Source of the DNA: Kocuria rosea
GTDB lineage: Bacteria; Actinomycetota; Actinomycetes; Actinomycetales; Micrococcaceae
Direction: 5' to 3'
Assembly (NCBI RefSeq): GCF_023715525.1
Contig: NZ_JAMBOG010000009.1
Coordinates: forward strand, 94,924-158,923
DNA: 64,000 nucleotides
Shown: positions 42,920-51,692 of the stretch, in pieces
How positions within the stretch are numbered: position 1 is the first letter of the stretch
How the letters are laid out: each line of letters opens with the position of its first letter
The notes under the pieces: model-generated
Told to the model about the DNA's origin: nothing
Databases searched by the model: none
Seen by the model: only the letters and a program-made list of their open reading frames with translations
Program-made: the position numbers and the translations under genes

Positions 42920-43867
42920 TCAGGACGAGGGCAGCTCGTCCCTGCGGGGCAGCTCGTCCCTGCGGGGCAGGTCCGCGCCGGCCCGGGAGACCGTGACGCC
43001 GGCCGCGGCGGCGGCGTAGCGGAGCAGGTCCGTGACCTGCTCCCGGTCGAGGTCGTCGATGTGCTCCCTCGCCCGCGCGCCGGTGTAGCCGTGGTCGGCG
43101 AGCCAGCCGAGCGTCGCGGCCATGAAGGAGTCGCCGGCGCCCACGGTGTCGACCACCACGGCGCGGGCGGCGGGGACCTCCGCCCCGCGCGGGCCGGTGG
43201 CCCGGGTGCGGGCCCAGGGCCCCAGCGCGCCGCGGGTGACGAGGACGATGCCGGCGCCGGCCCTCAGCCACGCGGCGGCCGTCTCCTCGATGCTGCGGTT
43301 GGGGTAGAGCCACAGGAGGTCCTCGTCGGAGGCCTTCACGACGTCGGCGAGGGCGACGAGCTGCTCGGCGCGGGCCCGGGCCGCGGAGGAGTCCGGGATG
43401 ATGGACGGCCGGCAGTTGGGGTCGTAGGAGACCAGGGCGGTGCGGTGGGCGAGCTCGACGGCGTGCCGCACCCTCGAGGCACCGGGCTCCAGCATCGCGC
43501 CGATCGACCCGACGTGCAGCAGCTCGGTCTCCGCGAGCAGCTCGGCCAGCTGCTCGTCGGAGAGGTCCAGGGACCAGTCGAGCTGGAAGTCGTAGGTCGC
43601 GGCGCCGTCGTCGCCGATGACGGCCTCGGCCACGGACGTGGGACGGGTGTCGGGGTCGAAGGGCAGGAGCACGCCGTTGTCCCGCAGGTGGGCCTCGACC
43701 TGGGCGCCGTAGGGGTCCTCGCCGTAGCGGCCGAGGAACTGCACCGCGTGGCCCAGTCGGGCGAGGCCGACCGCCACGTTCATGGGGCTCCCCCCGGCGT
43801 GCGCGCGGGGTTCCTGGCCCTGCTTGGAGACCACGTCAACGAGAGCCTCACCGATCACCGTCAGCAT
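42920..43867 (-). CDS. PfkB-family carbohydrate kinase (fructokinase-like)
   Basis: A 315-residue ribokinase-fold sugar kinase. Signature 1 is near residue 25 (AGGSPMNVAVGLARLG) and signature 2 is DTVGAGDSFMAATLG with the catalytic Asp. Fructose is the likeliest substrate. The last 18 residues contain a duplicated RRDELP unit from an 18-bp tandem repeat (42931-42966). ATG preceded by TACCGT and 6 bases, a leaderless arrangement. Confidence 0.9.
   Translation of the reverse strand: MLTVIGEALVDVVSKQGQEPRAHAGGSPMNVAVGLARLGHAVQFLGRYGEDPYGAQVEAHLRDNGVLLPFDPDTRPTSVAEAVIGDDGAATYDFQLDWSLDLSDEQLAELLAETELLHVGSIGAMLEPGASRVRHAVELAHRTALVSYDPNCRPSIIPDSSAARARAEQLVALADVVKASDEDLLWLYPNRSIEETAAAWLRAGAGIVLVTRGALGPWARTRATGPRGAEVPAARAVVVDTVGAGDSFMAATLGWLADHGYTGARAREHIDDLDREQVTDLLRYAAAAAGVTVSRAGADLPRRDELPRRDELPSS
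42931..42966. repeat. 18-bp tandem duplication in the PfkB 3' end
   Basis: Two perfect copies of an 18-bp unit (42931-42948 and 42949-42966) followed by the first bases of a third. It stays in frame and adds six residues per copy, so it could vary between strains by slippage. Confidence 0.85.
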
Positions 43868-43873
43868 TCCCTC

Positions 43874-43879
43874 ACGGTA
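43874..43879 (-). promoter_or_regulatory. -10 element of the PfkB kinase gene
   Basis: Minus-strand TACCGT exactly 6 bases before the ATG at 43867, the spacing of leaderless transcripts. GAGGG also occurs next to the ATG but too close for normal initiation. Confidence 0.4.
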
Positions 43880-43927
43880 GCACCCGGCCCCCGGCCCGGA
43901 CCGTGTCGGCGGGGCGTAACGGGGCCC

Positions 43928-43955
43928 GTGACCGGTCCCCCCGTACGCCTAGAAT
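43928..43955 (+). promoter_or_regulatory. Promoter of the GAPDH gene
   Basis: -10 TAGAAT (43950-43955, 5 of 6) with GTGACC (43928-43933) 16 bases upstream. It gives a leader of about 110 bases before the TTG start. Confidence 0.55.
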
Positions 43956-44070
43956 GGACGACGGCAACCTGTGTGAGCCGCAGCGGCGCATGCGTCCCCG
44001 ACCGCGCAACGAGGCGCGGCACGACACGGCCGGGCACGACGACGTCCCCGGCCGAGGAAGAGAGTCATCC

Positions 44071-45522
44071 TTGAGCACTCCCGAGAGCTGGTCCGAGCGC
44101 GAGGCGCTCGCCGAGGCCGTGGTTCCCCTGGTGGGCCGGCTGCACCGCGAGAACAAGGTGGTCCCCACCGTCTACGGCCGGTCCCTGGTCCACAAGTCCG
44201 TCACCCAGATCATCAAGGCGCACCGCTTCGCCCGCCGGATCGACGGCGCCGAGCTCCCGCTGGAGGACACCACTCGGCTCCTCGAGGCGCTGTCGGCGCT
44301 GGACCTCGGCACCTGCTCCGTCGACCTCGGCAAGCTGAACCGGCTCGCCCAGGCCTCCGACCAGGACCTCGACGCGTTCCTGCGCGAGGAGCTGGCCCCG
44401 GTCGTGGGCCGCAAGGAGCAGAACTTCCCGGAGACCCAGGACGTGGTGCTGTACGGCTTCGGGCGCATCGGGCGCCTGCTCGCCCGCATCCTGGTCAACC
44501 GCAACGACGGCACCGGCCTGAACCTGCGCGCCGTCGTCGTGCGCAAGAAGCCCGGCAACGACCTCGTCAAGCGGGCCTCCCTGCTGCGCCGCGACTCCGT
44601 GCACGGGAAGTTCGACGGCACGATCACCGTGGACGAGGAGAACAACGTCATCACGGCCAACGGGGTGGCGATCCAGTTCATCTACGCGAACGACCCCGCG
44701 GAGATCGACTACACCGCCTACGGCATCGACAACGCGATCGTCGTGGACAACACCGGCGTGTGGCGCGACGAGGCCGGGCTGTCCAAGCACCTGCAGGCCA
44801 AGGGCGCCGCCAAGGTCCTGCTCACGGCCCCGGGCAAGGGCGACCTGAAGAACATCGTGTGCGGCGTCAACGACCACGTCATCGACCCGCAGGACACCAT
44901 CCTCTCCGCCGCGTCCTGCACCACCAACGCGATCACCCCGGTCGTGAAGGTGCTCAACGACAAGTACGGCATCAAGCAGGGCCACGTCGAGACGGTGCAC
45001 TCCTACACCAACGACCAGAACCTCATCGACAACTGGCACAAGGGCGACCGCCGCGGCCGCTCCGCCGCCCTGAACATGGTCATCACCGAGACCGGCGCCG
45101 CCAAGGCCGTGGCCAAGGCGCTGCCGGAGATGGCCGGCAAGCTCACCGGCAACGCCATCCGCGTGCCCACCCCGGACGTGTCCATGGCCATCCTCAACCT
45201 GCAGCTCGAGCAGGCCCCGGAGTCCAAGGACGCGGTGAACCAGTACCTGCGGGACGTCTCGCTGAACTCGTCCCTGCGCAAGCAGATCGACTACACCGAC
45301 TCCCCGGAGGTCGTCTCCACCGACTTCGTGGGCTCCCGCCGCGCCGGCGTGGTGGACGGCCTGGCCACGATCGTCAGCGGCAGCTCGCTGGTGCTCTACG
45401 TCTGGTACGACAACGAGTTCGGCTACTCCTGCCAGGTCGTGCGCGTGCTCGCCCGGATGGCGGACATCGCCATGCCGCAGTTCCCCGCCGAGCGGGTCCC
45501 GGCGGGGGCACTGTCCAGCTGA
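44071..45522 (+). CDS. Glyceraldehyde-3-phosphate dehydrogenase, long form
   Basis: A 483-residue GAPDH. An N-terminal extension of about 130 residues precedes the Rossmann motif YGFGRIGRLL; the catalytic cysteine is C283 in SCTTNA. This long class resembles corynebacterial GapB/GapX, often used for gluconeogenesis with NADP, rather than the ordinary 335-residue GapA. The TTG start at 44071 is supported by GAGGAAGAGAG upstream and the conserved start region; no ATG fits. Followed by a terminator hairpin. Confidence 0.93.
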   Translation: MSTPESWSEREALAEAVVPLVGRLHRENKVVPTVYGRSLVHKSVTQIIKAHRFARRIDGAELPLEDTTRLLEALSALDLGTCSVDLGKLNRLAQASDQDLDAFLREELAPVVGRKEQNFPETQDVVLYGFGRIGRLLARILVNRNDGTGLNLRAVVVRKKPGNDLVKRASLLRRDSVHGKFDGTITVDEENNVITANGVAIQFIYANDPAEIDYTAYGIDNAIVVDNTGVWRDEAGLSKHLQAKGAAKVLLTAPGKGDLKNIVCGVNDHVIDPQDTILSAASCTTNAITPVVKVLNDKYGIKQGHVETVHSYTNDQNLIDNWHKGDRRGRSAALNMVITETGAAKAVAKALPEMAGKLTGNAIRVPTPDVSMAILNLQLEQAPESKDAVNQYLRDVSLNSSLRKQIDYTDSPEVVSTDFVGSRRAGVVDGLATIVSGSSLVLYVWYDNEFGYSCQVVRVLARMADIAMPQFPAERVPAGALSS

Positions 45523-45548
45523 CCGGCGCCTGAGGGCTCCCGGCGCCC

Positions 45549-45579
45549 AGGGGCCGTCTCCCGTGGGGAGGCGGCCCCT
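45549..45579 (+). terminator. Terminator-like hairpin after GAPDH
   Basis: 14-bp inverted repeat with one G-T pair (45549-45562 with 45566-45579) and a 3-base loop, 26 bases after the GAPDH stop. Confidence 0.7.
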
Positions 45580-45670
45580 CGGCGTGTCCCGGGCCGGGGC
45601 CGGGGCAGCCCCCGGGCGGCGGTCCCCGCCGGTGCCGCCGGTAGGTCTCCGCCGGTGCCGCCGGGCGGTG

Positions 45671-47008
45671 TCAGCCGGTGAAGAAGGCCCCGGCGACGGC
45701 GCCGAGCGCGGCGACGTCGTCCACGTGGCACAGCTCCCGGGCGGAGTGCATCGACAGCAGCCCGATCCCGACGTCGACCGTGCGGATGCCCAGCCGGGCG
45801 GCCGTGATGGGCCCGATCGTCGAGCCGCACGGCACCCGGTTGTTGGAGACGAACTCCTGGTAGGGGACGCCGGCGCGCGCGCACGCCTCGGCCCAGATCC
45901 CGGCGCCCACCGCATCCGTGGCGTAGCGCTGGTCGGCGTTGATCTTCAGCAGCGGGCCCGCTCCGGGCTCGGGCGTGTTCACGGGGTCGTGGTGGCCCTG
46001 GTAGTTGGGGTGCACGAGGTGACCGGCGTCCGCGGACAGGCACACCGAGGCCGCGAGCGCGCGCCGGTGCTCGGCGTCCGTGCGCCCGAGGGCCGCGTCG
46101 ACGCGCGCGAGCACGTCCTCGAGGAACGGCCCGGCCGCCCCGGAGCGGGTGCCGGAGCCGATCTCCTCGTGGTCGAACGCGGCGAGCACCGCGACGTGCG
46201 GCCCGGCCTCGACCGCCTCCGCCTCCCGGACCAGGGCGCCGAGCCCGGCGTGGACGGAGGACAGGTTGTCCAGCCGCCCCGAGGCGAACAGCGCCCCGTC
46301 CTTGCCGAAGACCGCGGGAGGCTGCGAGTCGGCCAGCACGACGTCGTAGCCGAGGATCCGCGCCGGGTCCACGGGCCCGTCGGCGGCGTGCTCGGCGAGC
46401 AGCGCCAGGACGTCCGCGTCCTGGGCCGCCCCGACGCCCCAGACCGGCTGGACGTGCTGCTGCCGGTCGAGGGCGAGGCCCTTGTTGGCCTCCCGGTCCA
46501 GGTGGACGGCCAGCTGCGGGATCCGGGCCACGGGGCCGGTGGCGGTCAGGTGCTCGACCGGCGCGCCGTCGTCGCCGCGCAGGACGAGCCGCCCGGCCAT
46601 CCGCAGCTCCCGGTCGAGCCAGGAGTTCAGCAGGGGCCCGCCGTAGACCTCGACCGCGGCCTGGTGCCACGTGTGGGTGGTCGTGGTGGGGCGGGGCTTG
46701 AGCTTGAAGCTCGGCGAGTCGGTGTGCGCGCCGAGGATCCGGAAGCCCGCCGCGGGCGGGAGGTCCGCGGGCGTGGCCCAGGCGATGATCGCCCCGTCCC
46801 GGACCACGTAGCGCCGTCCGCGCACGCCCGGGGTCCCGGGCCCGGACCAGTCCGCCGCCTCGTCGAGCCGCTCGAACCCGGCGCTGTCCAGCCGCGCGGC
46901 GGCGGCGTGGGCGGCGTGGAAGGAGCTCGGCGAGTCCAGCACGTAGCGGCCGAGGTCCTCCACGACGGTCAGCGGGTCGGGGGCGGGGGTGCGGGCGCTG
47001 GGATCCAT
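45671..47008 (-). CDS. M18-family aminopeptidase
   Basis: A 445-residue M18 metallo-aminopeptidase (ApeB/aspartyl aminopeptidase type). Metal-site segments are in place: GAHTDSPSFKLKP, GRLDNLSS, AAFDHEEIGSGTRSGA and, near the end, GLLSMHSARE. It acts on N-terminal residues of peptides in the cytoplasm. ATG start, 9 bases downstream of the CPBP gene stop. Confidence 0.94.
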   Translation of the reverse strand: MDPSARTPAPDPLTVVEDLGRYVLDSPSSFHAAHAAAARLDSAGFERLDEAADWSGPGTPGVRGRRYVVRDGAIIAWATPADLPPAAGFRILGAHTDSPSFKLKPRPTTTTHTWHQAAVEVYGGPLLNSWLDRELRMAGRLVLRGDDGAPVEHLTATGPVARIPQLAVHLDREANKGLALDRQQHVQPVWGVGAAQDADVLALLAEHAADGPVDPARILGYDVVLADSQPPAVFGKDGALFASGRLDNLSSVHAGLGALVREAEAVEAGPHVAVLAAFDHEEIGSGTRSGAAGPFLEDVLARVDAALGRTDAEHRRALAASVCLSADAGHLVHPNYQGHHDPVNTPEPGAGPLLKINADQRYATDAVGAGIWAEACARAGVPYQEFVSNNRVPCGSTIGPITAARLGIRTVDVGIGLLSMHSARELCHVDDVAALGAVAGAFFTG

Positions 47009-47017
47009 GCGGTCAGT

Positions 47018-48136
47018 CTACGGAAGGCGCTCCGGCGCGGGCTGCGGCGCGGAGGGGTGCCCGGGCCCCGCCCAGTGCCCGGGGCACGCGGGCGGGCCGG
47101 GGCACATCCAGGCGCCGGGAGGGACCGGCGCGGCGGGCACGGGACCCCAGCCGCCGGTCAGCGGCGGGAGCGGCGCGGGCACCGTCCGGGTCACCGCGAC
47201 GCCGTGCTTCCGGGCGAGGCGGACCACCAGGACGGCGTAGACGACGTCGAAGACCACGGTGAGGGCCGCCGCCACCCAGGAGGACTCCGTGGCGTTCGGG
47301 TCCGCCCAGCCGACGGCGGCGAGGAGGGTGACGACGACGTTGTTGGCCACGTGCAGGCCGATGGCGGCCTCGAGCCCGCCGGTGCGCCAGCTGAGCCAGC
47401 CGGCGACCACGGCCATGACGGCCACGGAGAGCAGCCCCCAGACGTCGTAGAAGTGCGCGAACGTGAACAGCGGCACCGGCAGCAGGACGGCGAACACGGG
47501 CCGCCGCACCCACCGGCCCACGGTCTGGAGGAGGTAGCCGCGGAAGACCAGCTCCTCCGCCGCGCACTGCAGCGGGACCACGAGCACGACCATGGCAAGG
47601 ATCAACCCGAAGCCCTCGACCGGCTGCGGGGCGGAGAGCTCCCCCAGCACCAGCAGCTCGAACAGGCTGACGGCGCCGTAGCCGATCACGTAGATGGTCA
47701 GGGCCACGGCGAGCGTGCGCGCCAGGAAGGCCCAGCGCAGCCGCCCGGTCACCGACAGCAGCAGGCCCACCGGACGGGGGCCCATGACGAGGCGGGCGAG
47801 GAGGATCGCGGGGATCATCAGGACGATCGAGAAGAACATCATGAAGAAGACCGCCGGGTCCATGACGTCCAGCGCCAGGGGGTCGGCGAAGAGGTCGTCC
47901 AGGGCGTCCTGGCCGCGGGTGCTCATCACGCCCACGGCCCAGACGACGCCGAACACGACGGTCACCAGCAGGTAGACGGCACCGAAGACGACGAGCTCCA
48001 CGAGCGGTTTCCACCACCGGTGCTCGGGGTCGGCGTGGCCGAGCCGGTGGAAGGGCAGGAGTCGGGGGCCGGCGTCGCGGCGGCGGTGGTCGCCGTCGTC
48101 GGACACCGGGCCCCAGGGGGCGGTGCGCAGGGTCAT
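47018..48136 (-). CDS. CPBP-family intramembrane metalloprotease
   Basis: A 372-residue membrane protein with about eight hydrophobic segments and the CPBP (Abi/CAAX) motifs EELVFRG, FAHF and HVANN. Family members cleave within the membrane and some handle prenylated proteins or bacteriocin immunity; the substrate is unknown. The C-terminal 60 residues are Pro-rich and outside the catalytic fold. Probably in one transcript with the M18 gene. Confidence 0.9.
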   Translation of the reverse strand: MTLRTAPWGPVSDDGDHRRRDAGPRLLPFHRLGHADPEHRWWKPLVELVVFGAVYLLVTVVFGVVWAVGVMSTRGQDALDDLFADPLALDVMDPAVFFMMFFSIVLMIPAILLARLVMGPRPVGLLLSVTGRLRWAFLARTLAVALTIYVIGYGAVSLFELLVLGELSAPQPVEGFGLILAMVVLVVPLQCAAEELVFRGYLLQTVGRWVRRPVFAVLLPVPLFTFAHFYDVWGLLSVAVMAVVAGWLSWRTGGLEAAIGLHVANNVVVTLLAAVGWADPNATESSWVAAALTVVFDVVYAVLVVRLARKHGVAVTRTVPAPLPPLTGGWGPVPAAPVPPGAWMCPGPPACPGHWAGPGHPSAPQPAPERLP

Positions 48137-48233
48137 GGCTCCACGCTAGCCGCCCCGGCGGCTTCCCGGCAGGAATCGGACCCGTGGACCGGCTCCGTGC
48201 CCGGGCAGGGCCCGTGCGTCTCCGGTGCCGGGC

Positions 48234-48968
48234 TCAGCGGGCGTAGCGGTCGACGAACGCGGCGAGGATCTTCTCCGGCTCGGTCACGGGCGGGCCCGAG
48301 CGGATCCGGTCCTTGACGTGCTCGGCGTCCTCCGCCGGGAAGTAGCCGTGGTCCTTGTAGGCCTCGATCCGGTTCAGCAGCGCCGGGGCGTCGAGCTCGG
48401 GGTGGAACTGGGTGGCGTAGAGGTTCTGCTTGACCCGGAACATCTGCACGGGGCAGCCGGTGCCGCTGGCGAGCAGCACCGCCGAGGGCGCGAGCGTGCG
48501 CGTGCCCTCCTTGTGCCCCACGAAGCCGTGGAAGACGGGCGGCAGCTCTCGCAGCAGCGGGTCCCGCCGCCCCTCCTCGGTGAGGGTCACCTCGATGACG
48601 CCGATGTCCTCGCCGTGGGCACGGTCGACGACCCCGCCCTGGTGGGTGCCGAGCGTCCCGACCCCGTAGCAGGCGCCGAGGAAGGGGAAGTCGCGGGCGA
48701 CGACCTCGTCGAGCAGCTCCCGCATCTCGGCCTCGGCCCGCCGCTGCACCTCGGACTTCAGCTCGGGCGGGTCCGAGGAGTTGAAGGGGGAGCCGCCGAT
48801 GATGACGCCGGAGTAGCGCTCGAGGTCGACGGGGGGCATGGGCCCGGACTCCAGCCGGACCCGGTGCAGCCGGCCCTCCCGCAGGCCGCTGAAGCGGAGG
48901 ACGGTCTCGTACTCCTCGTCCGCGACGTCGTCCTCGGCACGGGTGGCGAGCAGCAGGAACGGTTTCAT
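48234..48968 (-). CDS. Class I glutamine amidotransferase-like protein
   Basis: A 244-residue stand-alone amidotransferase domain with the nucleophile in GACYGVG and the His-Glu pair in TQFHPELD, as in GMP synthase-type GATases. The partner synthetase is not in the neighbourhood and the substrate is unknown. The ATG at 48968 follows AGGA; one at 48977 is possible. It lies downstream of the large palindrome that follows fdhD. Confidence 0.9.
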   Translation of the reverse strand: MKPFLLLATRAEDDVADEEYETVLRFSGLREGRLHRVRLESGPMPPVDLERYSGVIIGGSPFNSSDPPELKSEVQRRAEAEMRELLDEVVARDFPFLGACYGVGTLGTHQGGVVDRAHGEDIGVIEVTLTEEGRRDPLLRELPPVFHGFVGHKEGTRTLAPSAVLLASGTGCPVQMFRVKQNLYATQFHPELDAPALLNRIEAYKDHGYFPAEDAEHVKDRIRSGPPVTEPEKILAAFVDRYAR

Positions 48969-49020
48969 GGCGTCCATCCTATTCAGCGCCGAGGTCCTCC
49001 CCTGCCACCTCTGACGAGGT

Positions 49021-49144
49021 GCCGAGCCCCCACACCGCCGGGCTCAGTTGCGCCGGGCCCCCACGGTGCCTGCGATTCCCCACGATGGACCGTGGGGAAT
49101 CGCAGGCACCGTGGGGGCCCGGCAGGATGGGCTGGGGGCTCGGC
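49021..49144. repeat. Long nested palindrome after fdhD
   Basis: A 33-bp perfect inverted repeat (49052-49084 with 49091-49123, loop of 6) sits inside a 12-bp outer inverted repeat (49021-49032 with 49133-49144). The whole lies 52 bases upstream of the amidotransferase start and 7 bases past the fdhD stop. It may terminate fdhD transcription, or it may be a dispersed palindromic element; no second copy is in this window. Confidence 0.85.
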
Positions 49145-49150
49145 AGGGGA

Positions 49151-50008
49151 TCAGGGGGTGATGCGCTCCCGGTGCGCGTACGCGTTGAACGAGCTGCCCC
49201 GGCTGAAGCCGAGCAGGGTGACGCCCGCCTGGTCGGCGAGGTCCACGGCCAGCGCCGAGGGCGCCGAGACGGCCGCGAGCGCCGGGACGCCCGCCATGTA
49301 CGCCTTCTGGACCAGCTCGAACGAGGCCCGCCCCGAGACCTGGAGCACGGTCGAGCGCAGGGGCAGCAGCCCCGCGCGCAGCGCCCAGCCCACGACCTTG
49401 TCCACGGCGTTGTGCCGGCCGACGTCCTCGCGCACGCACAGCAGCTCGGGCGCGGCAGGACCGGCCACGGCGGCGTCGTCGGGAAAGCGGAAGAGGCCGG
49501 CGGCGTGGACGCCGCCGGTGCTGGAGAACAGTTTCTGCCCGGTGCGCAGCCGGTCGGGCAGGGCGAGCAGGGCGGGGACGGGCAGGCGGGCGGGGTCGGC
49601 GGCGGGGTCGTGGGAGGAGACCTTGGTGACCGCCTCGATCGAGGCCGTACCGCAGACACCGCACGACGACGACGTGTAGACGTGCCGCTCCATGGAGGTG
49701 TCCGGCAGGGCGACTCCCGGTGCGAGCCGCACCTCGACCACGTTGTAGGTGCGCTGGCCGTCCGGGCCGATGCCGGAGCGGTAGTCCATCTGGGAGATCT
49801 CCGCCATGGAGCGCACCACGCCCTCGGAGACGAGGAACCCGGCCACGAGGTCGAAGTCGTTGCCGGGCGTGCGCATGGTGACCGTGAACGGGCTGCCGTT
49901 GAGCCGGATCTCGAGGGGCTCCTCCCCCGCCAGGGTGTCCGCGCGGCCCGCGGCGGTGCCGTCGGCGGTGTACCGGTGCACGCGGCGGCGCTGGGATGCT
50001 CGGGTCAT
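49151..50008 (-). CDS. fdhD: Formate dehydrogenase accessory sulfurtransferase FdhD
   Basis: A 285-residue cytoplasmic protein that passes sulfur from a cysteine desulfurase to the molybdenum cofactor of formate dehydrogenase. The conserved SSCGVCG loop carries the sulfur-transfer cysteines, and CVREDVGRHNAVDKV is the cofactor-binding segment. The ATG at 50008 follows GGAGG by 6 bases. No formate dehydrogenase gene is in the window. It ends just before the long palindrome. Confidence 0.95.
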   Translation of the reverse strand: MTRASQRRRVHRYTADGTAAGRADTLAGEEPLEIRLNGSPFTVTMRTPGNDFDLVAGFLVSEGVVRSMAEISQMDYRSGIGPDGQRTYNVVEVRLAPGVALPDTSMERHVYTSSSCGVCGTASIEAVTKVSSHDPAADPARLPVPALLALPDRLRTGQKLFSSTGGVHAAGLFRFPDDAAVAGPAAPELLCVREDVGRHNAVDKVVGWALRAGLLPLRSTVLQVSGRASFELVQKAYMAGVPALAAVSAPSALAVDLADQAGVTLLGFSRGSSFNAYAHRERITP

Positions 50009-50401
50009 GGTGGTCCTCCGGTCCGGGTCCGCACGGGGCACGGACCCTTCCCGGAATCCTAGGCCCGCGCGCAGAGGACGGCCGAAACACGGTAATTACC
50101 CATCAGTAACGTCGGGTGAAGTGGGGACAGTCCAACACTGTTCATTTTCATAGACTTTCGTCTAGTGTTGACGTGTCAAGGGATGACGCCGGCAGAGCTG
50201 CCGGACGATTCCCTCCGGCGACTCACCGCCGGTCCGCGGCTCCGCGCGCTGCAGCGCGGTCGTCGCACCGGGACCGCCGGCCCCCTCGATCAGGGGCCGT
50301 CGCTCCCGGCGCTCACGCGGACACCGCACGGAACGCCCGGCACGACCTGCGCACTGATCCCGCGCAGTCCTCCCTCACCGCTCTCTCGCAAAGGCACCCC
50401 C
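50009..50401. other. Regulatory region before the SipW cassette
   Basis: 393 bases with no gene that I can support. The first part (50090-50180) is unusually AT-rich and contains two palindromes at 50151-50179. The last 200 bases are GC-rich leader DNA. It separates divergently transcribed fdhD and the secretion cassette. Confidence 0.5.
50151..50179 (+). promoter_or_regulatory. Paired palindromes upstream of the SipW cassette
   Basis: TAGAC-TTTC-GTCTA (50151-50164) and TTGACGTGTCAA (50168-50179) lie 3 bases apart, about 225 bases before the first gene of the cassette. They look like operator half-sites and the second has the -35-like core TTGACG. Confidence 0.4.
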
Positions 50402-50998
50402 ATGAGCACTGCACCGCAGAACCCCCTGTCCCCGTCCGGCCCGGAGGCCGGCAAGAACCGCCGCGCCGGCAAGGCCGTCCTGGCCGGCGTCGTCGCCGTC
50501 GGACTGCTCGCCGCCGGCGGGGGCACCTTCGCCAAGTGGTCCGAGGAGCACGCAATCGCCTCCGACGACATCGTCCGGGCCGGCGAGCTGTCCATGACGG
50601 CCCCGAAGGTCTCCTGGACCGACGGGCAGGGCAAGCCGATCGACGTGAGGTCCTACCGGATCGTCCCCGGAGACACCATCCAGCTCCACGCCTCGACCAC
50701 GATCACCGCGGTGGGCGACACCCTCAACGGCAGCCTCGAGCTGAAGCTCCCTGCCGCGCTCGAGGCGGAGATCAAGCAGCTCGACGAGGCGGGCTACGTC
50801 GACTACGACGTCACTCTGAGCCGCAACGACAAGACCAAGTCCGCCGACGATTCGTACCCGATCACCGACGCCGACGACGGAACCACCGTAGAGGCCGTCG
50901 CCCAGTTCACCTGGGACGCGCAGAAGACCACGGGCAGCGCCGGCGAGCGGGTCACCCAGGCGATGGCCGGCACCAGGCTCGTCCTCGCGCAGCAGTAG
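50402..50998 (+). CDS. Secreted protein with SipW-type (alternate) signal segment, TasA-like
   Basis: A 198-residue protein of the alternate-type signal peptide family (TIGR04089-like). After a Lys/Arg-rich start comes a hydrophobic segment (AVLAGVVAVGLLAAGGGTFAKW) with Trp just beyond it, then an Asp-rich beta-rich domain. In Bacillus, SipW releases similar TasA-type fibre proteins; fibre formation here is inferred. ATG with AAAGG upstream. First gene of a four-gene cassette. Confidence 0.85.
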   Translation: MSTAPQNPLSPSGPEAGKNRRAGKAVLAGVVAVGLLAAGGGTFAKWSEEHAIASDDIVRAGELSMTAPKVSWTDGQGKPIDVRSYRIVPGDTIQLHASTTITAVGDTLNGSLELKLPAALEAEIKQLDEAGYVDYDVTLSRNDKTKSADDSYPITDADDGTTVEAVAQFTWDAQKTTGSAGERVTQAMAGTRLVLAQQ

Positions 50999-51099
50999 CC
51001 GCGCCGGGCTGGGACCAGCCCGTCGAGGCCGTGGGACGGTGCCACGCCCCGCCCCACGGCCTCCCCACCCGTTCCTCGTCTCGTCCCCCAGAGGCCCCC

Positions 51100-51678
51100 A
51101 TGACGCCCCGTCCCTCCTCCCGGCTCCCGGTCCTCCGCGCCGCCGCAGCGGCCGTGCTGGCCGTGACCCTCCTCAGCAGCGGTATCGGCACCGCGGCACG
51201 GTGGTCCGACGACGCACCGCTCGAGCTGCAGGCCATCTCCACCGGAGTCCTCGACCTGCGGCTCGACCCGGCCCGGATCGTGCTGGAGCACACCGACCTG
51301 GCGCCCGACGCCGTCGGCACGGTCCGGACGCAGACCGTGCCCGTGGACGTCACGCACCTGCCGAGCCTGCCCGGCCTGGCTCCGGGCGACACCGTCGCCG
51401 TCACGACCCGCGCGCATCTCGATGTCGAGGGCACCAACCTGGCGGCGAGCCTCGTGGTGGACCCCGGAGTTCCTGCCGGCAGCCCCCTCACCACGGCCGT
51501 CCGTGCCGCCCCGGAGCTCGGCGCCCCGGTCGCGCCCAACACCTGGTCGGTCACCCCCGCCCACGGCGGGGCGTACGACGTCACGGTCACCTACCGCGTT
51601 CCGCTCGACGTCCCCGGCCCGCAGGCCGGCGGCACACTGGGCACGCCCCGCCCGACCGTCACTCTCGCGCAGATCTGA
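51100..51678 (+). CDS. Second SipW-type signal protein
   Basis: A 192-residue protein with a similar N-terminal segment (AAAAAVLAVTLLSSGIGTAARWSDD) and a beta-rich outer domain of short repeats rich in Thr, Val and Ala. Not clearly homologous to the first in the mature part. ATG follows GAGG, 101 bases after the first gene. Probably exported by the same signal peptidase. Confidence 0.82.
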   Translation: MTPRPSSRLPVLRAAAAAVLAVTLLSSGIGTAARWSDDAPLELQAISTGVLDLRLDPARIVLEHTDLAPDAVGTVRTQTVPVDVTHLPSLPGLAPGDTVAVTTRAHLDVEGTNLAASLVVDPGVPAGSPLTTAVRAAPELGAPVAPNTWSVTPAHGGAYDVTVTYRVPLDVPGPQAGGTLGTPRPTVTLAQI

Positions 51679-51692
51679 CCCCAGGAGTTCTC

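Noticed and set aside
49021..49144. Coding sequence through the long palindrome
   Set aside because: Open frames cross it on both strands, but the repeated peptide they share only reflects the two arms of the hairpin.
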